DNA from: Peptoniphilus genitalis
Lineage (GTDB): Bacteria; Bacillota; Clostridia; Tissierellales; Peptoniphilaceae
Reading direction: 5' to 3'
Assembly (NCBI RefSeq): GCF_023614525.1
Contig: NZ_CP097885.1
Coordinates: 1,176,501 to 1,240,500 of the forward strand
DNA: 64,000 nucleotides
The notes beneath the pieces are model-generated. The model was not told the DNA's origin and did no database searches. It saw only the letters and a list, made by a program, of their open reading frames with translations. Both the position numbers and the translations under genes were made by a program. Below, one piece after another: positions 55,506 through 64,000 of the stretch. Each line of letters opens with the position of its first letter. The stretch's first letter is position 1.

Positions 55506-58500
55506 ATGAATAAAAATTTAAAAAGATATTCTTCGTTAGGTTTATCTTTAATTTTTGTAATGAGTTCTTTTAATGGCGTTTTTGCTGAAGGCAATAATAT
55601 TAATAAGCCTTTAAGCGAGACTGAAAGACTTGTAAGAAGTCAAAAGGAAATGAATTTCAAGAAAAGTAAAATTCTTGAAGAATTTGAAAAAGATGAAACT
55701 TGCCTAAAGGTTAAGAGGGAAAAGGTAGTTTACTTTGTAGAGTTTGATGATAAAGCAAATAAGGATCAAGTTATACAAAGTTTAAAAGAAATTAAGGATG
55801 TAAAAGTTCTTTATGAATATAATATTTTGTTCAAGGCTGTTTCTGTTGAAGCATATCCCGAAGTGCTTGACAAGTTAAAGAGCATAAAGGGTGTAAAGGA
55901 TGTTGAAAGGGCTGGCAAGTTAGTTCCTCTTATGGAAAATGCAAGAAAACTTGTTGGTGTCGACAAGGCAAGTGATTATCTAAAAAGTTTAAATGCGATT
56001 AATGCAAATCTTGGCAAGAACTATGATGGTAGAGGGATGATTATTGCCAACATTGATACTGGTATGGATGCAAGTCATAAGGCTATGCGTATTGATGAAG
56101 ATGCTAAAGGTTCTCTAAAGTTAAAAAAGAATGATCTAAAGGGTTCTGATAAGGAGTTTTGGCTTTCTGATAAGGTACCACATTCTTTTAATTACTTAAA
56201 TGGTGGCAAGATAACAACAGAGAAGTATGATGATGGTTCAGATTATCATGACCCACATGGAATGCACATTGCTGGGATTTTGGCTGCTAATGACAAAGAT
56301 GAAGATATTAAGGCCCATAAGGGAATAAGGGGTATTGCTCCTAATGCTCAACTTTTTTCTTACAAGATGTATTCAGATGCAAGCGATGGATTTGCTGGTG
56401 ATGAAACTATGTTTCACGCCTTTGAAGACTGTATAAAACATGATGTTGATGTTATTTCTGTTTCTTCTGGCTTCACGGGAACTGGTTTGGCTGGAGAAAA
56501 GTACTGGCAAGCTATTAGGTCTTTGAGAAAGGCTGGAATTCCTATTTGTGTAGCGACAGGTAATTATGCAACTTCATCTTCTAGTTCGTCGTGGGACAGG
56601 TATGCGAATAATGCTTTAAAGATGACTGATACTGGCAATGTAACAAGAACTGCTGCTCATGAAGATGCAATAGCCGTTGCTTCTTCTAGAAATACAAAAA
56701 TTGAATATGAAGGCGTAAATATTGGAGGCAAGGATTTTAGGTATTCACAAATTGGTGCTTTCTTCGATAAGGGAACTTTCAAACAAGATAAGTACAAGTT
56801 CATATATTTGGGACAATGCCAAGATGAAGATATTGCTGGTAAGGATCTAAAAGATAAGATTGTTGTAATGGATAGGATCTATACCAAGGACTTAAAATAC
56901 TCTTTTAAAAAGGTATTTGATAAGGGAGCAAGGGGCGTAGTTGTAGTTAATACAGTTTCCTATTACAACAGAGATGATTGGGAAAATATTCCTGCAATGG
57001 GATATGAAGAAGATGAAAATACAAGAGTTCCCGTTTTCTCTGTATCAGGTATGGATGGAAAGTTAATCTGGGATATGATTTGCGGCAGAACTCCTGATGA
57101 AAAAGAAGATTTCAAGGCAAAGAACTCTGACTATAGAATTGATATGGAGAAGTATAATTCTAAAAAACCTAAGGTTGGAGAGGAAAAAGAGCTTAGTATA
57201 AAATTCTTGGATCATAAGATTGCATGGGAAGATACTAATGTGCCAGCTGGTTCTACTTCTTGGGGTCCTAGAATAGATTTGATGTTAAAGCCAGATGTAT
57301 CTGCTCCAGGTAAGAATATTTATTCAACTTTGAATAAGATAAATGGTGTTGATACTTATCAATATATGTCGGGAACATCTATGGCGACTCCTGTTGTTTC
57401 TGCTTCTACTGTCTTGATTAGGCCAAGGGTGAAGGAGCTTGTCAAGGAACCGGTTATTAAGGCCAGGGGAATTGATATAACTTCTCTTACTAAAATAATG
57501 CTTCAGAATACTTCTAGACCAATGATTGATCCAACAACCGATGACGGCAAGGGCAATTATCTATTTGCATCTCCAAGACAACAGGGATCGGGTCTTATTA
57601 ATGTTGAGAGGGCATTGAAAAATAATTTAATTGTGTCATATAAGGTGGAAGATTCACTTGGAGAAATGAACTCCTATGGAGCAGTTTCTCTTAAAGAAAT
57701 AAAGTCTGACAAAAAAGACTTTACTATAAATATAGACAATCCTTCTGACAGGGATATTACTGTTAAAGTTTCTTCATCAAAGGTAACTACTGATGGAGAA
57801 GTTAATAAGAAAAAATTAGATGAGCAATATAAGGATGAAAAAAGTAAGGATGGTATCCAAAATATTGCAGAGATCCACCCTACAGAAGTTAAGGGAGCAA
57901 GTATAAGTTTTGCACAAGATGAAATTACAATTCCTGCAAGGGGTTCTTTTAACTTAGGTGCTACTCTTAATGTTGGAGAGGCAAAGGATAAGGATAAGTT
58001 TGTTGAAGCCTTTATTAATTTTGAATCTAAGGAAGAGAAGGAGAATGTAAAAGATCCACAACCTTCACTTTCAATGCCAGTAATGGGCTTTGCAGGAGAT
58101 TGGAATAAGGAGCCTATTGTAGACAAGTGGGCATGGGAAGATGGTTCTAGATCTAAGGGGATTGTAGGTTATGATGATGAGGGCAATCCAAAAATTCCTG
58201 GCACTTTAAACAAGGGCCGTGGTGGTGAACATGGAATAGATTTATTTAAACCAGCTGGTGTAATTCAAAATAGAGAGAATGAAAATAAGACTCTAGACCA
58301 AGACCCTGAATTATTTGCTTTTAACAATTCTCAAGATTTTACAATGAGTTCCACAGGTGATAGTAAAATTATTTCTAAAAATGAAATTGACAGGGGACTT
58401 ACTCCTAGTCCTTTGATATTAAGATCAGCTTCTGATTGCAAAATTTCCATTGTAAATACTATGGATGAAAAGAATCAAAAAGATCTTAAGGTAATTACAG

Positions 58501-61500
58501 TGGATCATTTTATAAAGGGGATTTTAAATTCGAAGAGAAGTGATGCTAAGGGAATTAAGTCGTCAAAATTAAAAGTCTATGGAGATTTGAGATGGGACGG
58601 ATTGATTTATAATCCTCATGCAGAAGATGATAAGGGTGCTACAAAATATGTGGAAGGAAAATTTGATCCTATTGCAGAGGGTCAGTACTATTACAAATTC
58701 CAATATAGGCTTTCTCCTAAATATCCTTATCAAGTTTCTTATATTCCTGTAAAAATTGATAGGACTCCACCTCAAATTATTAGCTTAAATGCAGATAATC
58801 CTGATGAAATGATCTTAAAGGTTAAGGATACCTACCATGTTCAAAATGATCACAGTAAGACTTTATTCCAAAGGGATCAAGAAAAGAATTCAGGTGATTT
58901 TAAAGAAACAAATAACAAGGTTTGGTTTGCTGGTGCTGCTTTTGTTAATGAAGATGGAGATATCGAAGAGAATTTAAAGGTAGTAAATACTGGAAAAGTT
59001 GACAAGTATGGAAGCTTTGAGATGGACGAGGAAGGAAACTCTGTTTATAAGATTCTTGGAGCAAATAAAAATCTTCTTGGCAAGACTTTAGAGGTGGCTG
59101 CACTTGATGGGGCATCAAACTTCACTAATCTTTATAGGGTTAAGTTTGACGATGAAGTTAAGGATGGAAAACTTGCTTATTATTTGGAAGGAAATGAAAA
59201 TACTAAGCTTGGGGAGATTGATGCATCTAAACTTAAAAATGTAGAAGTTAAAGATGACAAAGAAGATAAGAATGAGAAGGAACTAGAAAAGAATAATAGA
59301 GAAAACATTAGTGAAAAGCCTCTAGTAGGTCTTGACGATAACTCTTATGTAAAGCCACTTTCTGAAGAGGATACAAAGAGAATTATAAAACCAAGGGAAG
59401 AGAAGGTTGTTAATCAATTTACTGGTCTCGAAAGCACTGACTACGATTATGGTGATATAAATTCAGTAGATGACTATGGTATTCCTCGTAAATATTCTAA
59501 TGGCGATCCAATGGAGTTTAAGGATAAGGATCTTGCAGCATTAAAAGCTATGGGTTATGTTGGAAAGATTGTACCTGACGAAAGGGGAGGCTTTGACTTA
59601 AGTGGATATGTAAAAAATGTATCTCCTGATGCAAAAATTTATTTTAGATCTACAAGAATGAAAAAGACTAATAAGAGAGAAGAACTAAAGAAGGTTCCTG
59701 GTTCTTATGATGAAAAAACTCACTCTTTCAAGTTCAATCTATGGGGCAATAAGGATGATGTTGACAACAATAAGGGAACTGACTACAAGGGTGACATTGA
59801 ATTATATGTAAAAGATGGAAATGAGATAAGCGAGAGTATTTTCCTCAGAATGCCAAAGGAAATAAATGATAGTGTAGAGAAAAAGCAAAAGGCAAAACTT
59901 TTAACTTCACAAAAAAGTATTATTGAACTTGGAAAAGCTGAACTAGGTGGCGAGCTTAAAGAGAAAAAGGATGAAAATGGAAAAACTTACTATGAAGTAA
60001 AAGATGAACTTAAAATTAGCAAGGGCTATGGAGTAAGGATTATATCCAGAAATCCAGGTAAGACAGGCTTAGACGCTAACTATAGGAAAGATTTCATAAA
60101 TAATGATGAAGATGTAATGCCTATTGATGCAAATATCAAGGGTCTTGATGGATTTAATGTAGTTAGATATGAAATTTACAAGTTAGATGACAGTGGAAAG
60201 CTTAAAGAAGAAAATTTAGTTGAAGAAATGGGCAAGTGTCTTTACATCGATAGGGATGGAGTTCAATTAGACATGGACCAAGATACATTTAATCCTTACA
60301 GTGATGGAGAAAAAGGGGAACTTTATGTTAGGAAGAGTCCACATACCCTAAGAGGAAGGATTGGAGATAAGGGTGGCTTCAACTGGCATCTTAGAATAAA
60401 TGAATCAATGGTAGACCAATATTTAATTTATGGTGATTTGAAATCTGACAACTCAAAGGATTTTGAAGTTACCTTTGATGTTAGGGACAATGATGTAATG
60501 GATTGGTCTGCTAAGGACTATAAATTAAATGGTCCACAAAAAGGAATCTTATCACAATATAGGATTTATTTAGATAGTGTCAAACCAGAAATAAAATTGT
60601 CTAAAGATGAAATTAGTGAAAATGACATTTTGCTGAAATATAAAGACAAAGCTATTCATCTTAATATCTCTGACAAGAGAGATGGCGACAAAGCAGGACG
60701 TGTGGAAAGCAGTAAAATTTATGTAAATGGAAGGGAATTTAATCCTAATGAGTCATTTGAAGCTTATAATAAAGATGGAAAAGTTGAAGTAAGAGTAAGT
60801 GCAAGTGACTATGCAAAGAATACAAGTGTAAAAATTTATTCTATTGACCTAGATTCAGATGAAATTAAGGAAGTAGAAAACAAGGATATAAAAGTAAAGA
60901 TTAATGGAAAAGATCAACTTGTAAAAGAAGGGGAAGATTTTGTACTTCCAGAATATAGTGGAAATGTAGAGGCAAATAAAAAATTCGTTGGCTGGAATGT
61001 TAGAGGGGTAACTCAAAAACCGGGACATATATTCTTAACTAAAGAAGACATTGAAATTGAACCAGTATTTGAAGAAGTTATCCAAAAGAAATATAGTGTA
61101 ACTTTTGAGGCAAATGGAGGAAGTGGAAGGATAGATGGTATTAATGTTGGAGATAAGGAAGAAATAATATTACCAGAAAATACCTTCACTTCACCAAGTG
61201 GTAAAGTTTTTGATGGATGGATTGTTTCTGGAAATAAGGATGAGAAGAAGCCAGGAGATAAAATTGAAGTTACTTCAGATATAACTATTACAGCTTCTTG
61301 GAAAGATATGGACAAAGAAATATCACATGAAAACAATAAGCCATCTGATGAAACTAGACCGCAAGATAATAATAAGCCATCTGATGAAACTAGACCACAA
61401 GATAATAATAAGCCATCTGATAGTTCTTCTGAAAGTGGAAACAACTGGAATACTGGTATTTTTAGAAGGAGAAGTCATGAAAACACAAGTAAGGTTGTTA

Positions 61501-62090
61501 CAGGATCTAATGACAAAAACAAAAGTAGAAGTATCTTCTCATCTTATAATTCGTATCCAAAGGATATTGAAAATCACTGGGCAAAGAAGGCTATTATCTC
61601 TGCAGTGGAAAAAAATTATTTTAAAGATATAGCTGACTTAGATAACTTTATGCCAGAAAAAAGTCTAACAAGGGCTGAGTTTGTAACTATACTTGGCAGG
61701 CTTGCAAATGTAGATGCAAGTAAGTATAAGGACAAGGTCTTTAACGATATCGATGGAAGTAAGTACTATTCACCATATATTGATTGGGCTTATAAAAATA
61801 AAATTGCAAGTGGATTTGGCGATGGTAAATTTATGCCAGACAAGGAACTTTCAAGAGAAGAAATGTGTGCCTTTTTATCAAGATTTAACAAGGTGCATAA
61901 GATAAATAATAAAGAAGAAAATATTAATATTAGTTTCAAAGATGAAAAGAATATTTCAAATTGGTCTAAGGAATCTGTAAAAGAAATGGTTAGACTAGGT
62001 CTAATCAAGGGAATGGATGATGGAAAATTCATGCCAAAAGAAAAATTAACAAGGGCACAAATTGCTCAAGTAGTATTTGGGATTAAGTAA
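55506..62090 (+). CDS. SLH-anchored subtilisin-like (S8) cell-envelope protease
   Basis: A 2,194-residue exported protease. Signal peptide 1-28 (ending VFA); I9-like propeptide about 70-150; S8 catalytic domain with Asp184 (ANIDTGMDA), His251 (DPHGMHIAGIL) and Ser625 (SGTSMATPVV); a PA-type insert about 430-525; Fn3-like domains of the lactocepin/C5a-peptidase kind from about 720; two Listeria-Bacteroides-type repeats near 1800-1940; a linker with repeats of NKPSDETRPQD; three SLH domains at about 2015, 2077 and 2142. There is no LPXTG, so it binds wall polysaccharide rather than being sortase-linked. It probably degrades host proteins or activates surface proteins. ATG 55506 follows GGAGGT; the frame from 55443 is not credible. 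Confidence 0.95.
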   Translation: MNKNLKRYSSLGLSLIFVMSSFNGVFAEGNNINKPLSETERLVRSQKEMNFKKSKILEEFEKDETCLKVKREKVVYFVEFDDKANKDQVIQSLKEIKDVKVLYEYNILFKAVSVEAYPEVLDKLKSIKGVKDVERAGKLVPLMENARKLVGVDKASDYLKSLNAINANLGKNYDGRGMIIANIDTGMDASHKAMRIDEDAKGSLKLKKNDLKGSDKEFWLSDKVPHSFNYLNGGKITTEKYDDGSDYHDPHGMHIAGILAANDKDEDIKAHKGIRGIAPNAQLFSYKMYSDASDGFAGDETMFHAFEDCIKHDVDVISVSSGFTGTGLAGEKYWQAIRSLRKAGIPICVATGNYATSSSSSSWDRYANNALKMTDTGNVTRTAAHEDAIAVASSRNTKIEYEGVNIGGKDFRYSQIGAFFDKGTFKQDKYKFIYLGQCQDEDIAGKDLKDKIVVMDRIYTKDLKYSFKKVFDKGARGVVVVNTVSYYNRDDWENIPAMGYEEDENTRVPVFSVSGMDGKLIWDMICGRTPDEKEDFKAKNSDYRIDMEKYNSKKPKVGEEKELSIKFLDHKIAWEDTNVPAGSTSWGPRIDLMLKPDVSAPGKNIYSTLNKINGVDTYQYMSGTSMATPVVSASTVLIRPRVKELVKEPVIKARGIDITSLTKIMLQNTSRPMIDPTTDDGKGNYLFASPRQQGSGLINVERALKNNLIVSYKVEDSLGEMNSYGAVSLKEIKSDKKDFTINIDNPSDRDITVKVSSSKVTTDGEVNKKKLDEQYKDEKSKDGIQNIAEIHPTEVKGASISFAQDEITIPARGSFNLGATLNVGEAKDKDKFVEAFINFESKEEKENVKDPQPSLSMPVMGFAGDWNKEPIVDKWAWEDGSRSKGIVGYDDEGNPKIPGTLNKGRGGEHGIDLFKPAGVIQNRENENKTLDQDPELFAFNNSQDFTMSSTGDSKIISKNEIDRGLTPSPLILRSASDCKISIVNTMDEKNQKDLKVITVDHFIKGILNSKRSDAKGIKSSKLKVYGDLRWDGLIYNPHAEDDKGATKYVEGKFDPIAEGQYYYKFQYRLSPKYPYQVSYIPVKIDRTPPQIISLNADNPDEMILKVKDTYHVQNDHSKTLFQRDQEKNSGDFKETNNKVWFAGAAFVNEDGDIEENLKVVNTGKVDKYGSFEMDEEGNSVYKILGANKNLLGKTLEVAALDGASNFTNLYRVKFDDEVKDGKLAYYLEGNENTKLGEIDASKLKNVEVKDDKEDKNEKELEKNNRENISEKPLVGLDDNSYVKPLSEEDTKRIIKPREEKVVNQFTGLESTDYDYGDINSVDDYGIPRKYSNGDPMEFKDKDLAALKAMGYVGKIVPDERGGFDLSGYVKNVSPDAKIYFRSTRMKKTNKREELKKVPGSYDEKTHSFKFNLWGNKDDVDNNKGTDYKGDIELYVKDGNEISESIFLRMPKEINDSVEKKQKAKLLTSQKSIIELGKAELGGELKEKKDENGKTYYEVKDELKISKGYGVRIISRNPGKTGLDANYRKDFINNDEDVMPIDANIKGLDGFNVVRYEIYKLDDSGKLKEENLVEEMGKCLYIDRDGVQLDMDQDTFNPYSDGEKGELYVRKSPHTLRGRIGDKGGFNWHLRINESMVDQYLIYGDLKSDNSKDFEVTFDVRDNDVMDWSAKDYKLNGPQKGILSQYRIYLDSVKPEIKLSKDEISENDILLKYKDKAIHLNISDKRDGDKAGRVESSKIYVNGREFNPNESFEAYNKDGKVEVRVSASDYAKNTSVKIYSIDLDSDEIKEVENKDIKVKINGKDQLVKEGEDFVLPEYSGNVEANKKFVGWNVRGVTQKPGHIFLTKEDIEIEPVFEEVIQKKYSVTFEANGGSGRIDGINVGDKEEIILPENTFTSPSGKVFDGWIVSGNKDEKKPGDKIEVTSDITITASWKDMDKEISHENNKPSDETRPQDNNKPSDETRPQDNNKPSDSSSESGNNWNTGIFRRRSHENTSKVVTGSNDKNKSRSIFSSYNSYPKDIENHWAKKAIISAVEKNYFKDIADLDNFMPEKSLTRAEFVTILGRLANVDASKYKDKVFNDIDGSKYYSPYIDWAYKNKIASGFGDGKFMPDKELSREEMCAFLSRFNKVHKINNKEENINISFKDEKNISNWSKESVKEMVRLGLIKGMDDGKFMPKEKLTRAQIAQVVFGIK
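61333..61425 (+). repeat. 36-bp in-frame tandem repeat in protease gene
   Basis: Two and a half copies coding NKPSDETRPQDN in the linker before the SLH domains; copies differ at about one base, so copy number may vary by slippage. Confidence 0.8.
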
Positions 62091-62110
62091 AAGATCAAAA
62101 TAAAAAAAAT

Positions 62111-62142
62111 ATGAGGCTCGAGAAATCGAGTCTCTTATTTTA
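62111..62142 (+). terminator. terminator of protease gene
   Basis: GAGGCTCG (62113-62120) / CGAGTCTC (62127-62134), one G-T pair, then TTATTTTATT. Confidence 0.8.
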
Positions 62143-62200
62143 TTACTTAATAGGAATAAAATAAGTTAAAAAAATATGATTATTTCGGATTTGGGAATAA

Positions 62201-62287
62201 GAAATTTGATCAAGTCTTAGGGAAGAAAAAAGGCTATGAGTTTTCATAGCCTTTCTTAGTATGTTTTCGATTTGGTTAGTTAATTTT
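62201..62287. repeat. 87-bp direct repeat, copy B (downstream of protease)
   Basis: Partner of 55130-55216 (81/87). The inner hairpin AAAGGCTATG / CATAGCCTTT (62230-62253) is perfect here. Confidence 0.88.
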
Positions 62288-62389
62288 GGTAAATTTTATA
62301 GAGTGTTTTTAGATTTTTTAATAATTTCTTTTTAATTAATTCCTGCGTGCTAATTCTAAATAAATAATTGATAAATTCTTCCCACTGGC

Positions 62390-63826
62390 CTAGGCCTTAT
62401 GGGACATTTTTTTGAATACGTGAACGTATTTATGGAAGAGCTTCTCTAGGTCGTCGACTTGGTACTTCTGACTGAAGTCTGAGTCCATGATTTCTTCCAG
62501 ACTGTGGTGGATCTTGTTGTGGATTTTGACGTCGGTCACTATAGATGTGGAAGTGAGGTCGCCATCGTCGTTAATCTTCTTGAAGAACATGTTGTTTTCG
62601 TTGATGAAAAAGTTGAACTTGTCGAGGCCCATAGCTTGGAGAGGCCTGTTGTCTTTTATAATATAAAAGTTTATGTTGTTGTTCTTCTTCATAACTGAAA
62701 TGATGTTGTTCAAGTGGGCTTGAATCTCCTCAGTGGAAAGCTTGGCTCTTAGGGAGCAGTAGAAGATTTCTCCTGTCTCAAAGTATTTTAAGAGTCCTGT
62801 CCTCGTTGCCAAGAAGTTGATCTCTGCATCTGCAAAGAGTTCTTCCCAAAGGAGTTTGATGCCCTGGACTTCCTTCTTCTTGAAGTCCTTGTCCTTGTCG
62901 ATTTCGTTTATTATCCTGTCGATTATGGGGTTAGGTAGAAGAAATTCAAAGCCGTAGTTAGATAGGAAGAGAAACTCGTTGTCGGAATAGAAGTACTTCC
63001 TGTAGTTGGACTTTGCCAATTCTTCTGACTGGGAAAGAGCTATTACCTTGTTGAGTCCCTTGAAAAGTCCCATGATATAGGAGGAGATTTCAAAGAGTGT
63101 GTCAAGTTCTTCTCCATGGGTTAGGAGGGAGAAGTCTTCTTCTTGCCTAAGGATAAGGTAGGCAGTTTCTCTTATTAAGATAATGTCGTAGCCAATGCCT
63201 GGGTCCTCGTAGAGCTCAATGTTGATGCCTGAGTTGTCGGTTATTTTCTTTAGAATGTCCAACTTGTCTAGGTTCTTTTTCTTGCAAAGGAGGTGGAGGT
63301 TAAATTCCACGTCCTTATTTAAATTTTTACCTATTTGCATGAGGACTTGGGCGAAGTGACTATTGATGTCAAAAGTTGCCCAGATGTCAACTTTTTTCTT
63401 TTTCCCAATTATTTTCTCCAAGGTTTCTCTTAGGTCCTTGTCTATGGAAGAGTTCTTGAAGATGAAATTTGTATTTGAGACTGTCTCCATGGGGAGGTCT
63501 TGGTTGGAGTCCATGTAGGCTTCGTTTAAGAGTTTATAGATCAAGACTTCTAGACCTTTTCTTGAATCGCTCTTCAAGACGTCCTTGTTGTTGATCTTGA
63601 AGGCAGTGAAGAAGTCGTCCACCTTGTCTTCTTCTATGATGACTTTGGCAAATAGGGAGGAGAGTTTTCTATTTATGGTGTAGATGTTCTTAGATGAGGG
63701 TAACTTTCTCCCGCTATTCCACTTGCTTATGTAGGATATGTCATAACCCAAGCTAAAGGCAATGGTGGATAGTTTTGTATTTGTTAGGTCTATTAAAGTT
63801 TTAAAAGCTTGCCTGTATTGCCACAT
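62390..63826 (-). CDS. helix-turn-helix regulator with large C-terminal sensor region
   Basis: A 478-residue protein. Residues 15-50 (LSTIAFSLGYDISYISKWNS, then GRKLPSS) form an Xre/Cro-like helix-turn-helix. The remaining 420 residues are soluble and mixed alpha/beta, without a motif I recognise, perhaps a sensing or dimerisation region. Similar long regulators are common in Peptoniphilaceae and related cocci, but the targets are not known to me. GAGGAGA lies five bases upstream of the ATG at 63826. The gene is divergent from one starting at 63997, and a spaced inverted repeat lies between them. It converges on the S8 protease gene, so control of either neighbour is possible. Confidence 0.75.
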   Translation of the reverse strand: MWQYRQAFKTLIDLTNTKLSTIAFSLGYDISYISKWNSGRKLPSSKNIYTINRKLSSLFAKVIIEEDKVDDFFTAFKINNKDVLKSDSRKGLEVLIYKLLNEAYMDSNQDLPMETVSNTNFIFKNSSIDKDLRETLEKIIGKKKKVDIWATFDINSHFAQVLMQIGKNLNKDVEFNLHLLCKKKNLDKLDILKKITDNSGINIELYEDPGIGYDIILIRETAYLILRQEEDFSLLTHGEELDTLFEISSYIMGLFKGLNKVIALSQSEELAKSNYRKYFYSDNEFLFLSNYGFEFLLPNPIIDRIINEIDKDKDFKKKEVQGIKLLWEELFADAEINFLATRTGLLKYFETGEIFYCSLRAKLSTEEIQAHLNNIISVMKKNNNINFYIIKDNRPLQAMGLDKFNFFINENNMFFKKINDDGDLTSTSIVTDVKIHNKIHHSLEEIMDSDFSQKYQVDDLEKLFHKYVHVFKKMSHKA

Positions 63827-63872
63827 AATATCTCCTCAATCTCTCATAAATACAAGATAATTATATTAGTTA

Positions 63873-63909
63873 CTTGAATAAAAGTCAAATAATTGAGGAA
63901 TAATTCAAG
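63873..63909. promoter_or_regulatory. inverted repeat between divergent genes, possible operator
   Basis: CTTGAAT (63873-63879) and ATTCAAG (63903-63909), 23 bp apart, upstream of both the regulator and the gene starting at 63997. A TATAAT for the latter is at 63952-63957. Confidence 0.45.
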
Positions 63910-63996
63910 ATTTTTCAAGAGGGAAAACAATTTTTTTTATCTGGTCCATTATATAATAAAGACAATAATATTTTTAATGAATTATTGGAGGGAAAA

Positions 63997-64000
63997 ATGG
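63997..64000 (+). CDS. start of a gene cut by the window end
   Basis: Only ATGG is inside the window. GGAGGG at 63987-63992 with 4-5 bases spacing and TATAAT 40 bp upstream make this a likely true start. Product unknown. Confidence 0.5.

Noticed and set aside
55256-55594. 112-codon minus-strand frame
   Set aside because: It overlaps the protease start, is rich in Ile/Leu/Lys/Phe as expected from AT-rich noise, and has no good ribosome binding site.
61327-61632. 101-codon plus-strand frame within the protease gene
   Set aside because: Out-of-frame reading of the linker repeat and SLH region.

Overview
The window is AT-rich DNA with short intergenic gaps, strong AGGAGG-type ribosome binding sites, LPXTG-like sorting signals, class C sortases and SLH domains. 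This points to a Gram-positive anaerobe of the Firmicutes. The gene content (FprA flavodiiron protein, pilus locus, SLH-anchored subtilase, NhaC and YfcC transporters) fits the Peptoniphilaceae, most likely Anaerococcus or a close relative; the genus is an inference, not a database match. I see no rRNA, tRNA, prophage, complete insertion sequence or CRISPR array.

Layout. 1-1.9 kb: three co-directional genes of unknown role, one a C39-like cysteine peptidase and the first cut by the window edge. 1.9-6.7 kb (minus strand): AraC regulator, MBOAT O-acyltransferase, DltD/AlgJ-like partner, LysR regulator, PAP2 phosphatase. 6.95-11.8 kb (plus): NAD(P)HX epimerase, MATE exporter, an unknown membrane-anchored protein, ClC antiporter. 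11.9-15.2 kb: ArsC/Spx-like thioredoxin-fold protein, a candidate 400-nt non-coding RNA with its own promoter and terminator, flavodiiron protein FprA, and a TtcA-like tRNA thiolation enzyme. 15.4-19.5 kb: NAD salvage gene pncB, a radical SAM protein, a small unknown protein and an AI-2E family transporter. 19.9-23.4 kb: complete osmoprotectant ABC importer (opuCABCD order) preceded by an 18-bp tandem repeat. 23.7-29.2 kb: NhaC antiporter and a MacA/MacB-type ABC exporter of three genes.

30.2-51.2 kb: a sortase-assembled pilus locus, the most striking part of the window. It has a 14.2-kb gene for a giant tip adhesin (about 4,726 residues, at least ten SpaA/Cna_B-like domains, YPHTG signal), a major pilin (pilin motif VYPK, E-box, IPQTG), a small pilin with a polyproline linker (IPKTG), and three class C sortases. 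The gaps between these genes are not plain: a roughly 450-bp GC-rich structured element lies between adhesin and major pilin, a set of hairpins that hides the ribosome binding site precedes the small pilin, and a terminator sits directly before the first sortase. These probably set subunit ratios.

51.5-55 kb: an orphan RelB-like antitoxin gene, then isoaspartyl dipeptidase iadA with a YfcC-type transporter. 55.5-62.1 kb: a giant subtilisin-like protease of about 2,194 residues anchored by three SLH domains and flanked by 87-bp direct repeats. 62.4-64 kb: a helix-turn-helix regulator, divergent from a gene whose first codon ends the window.
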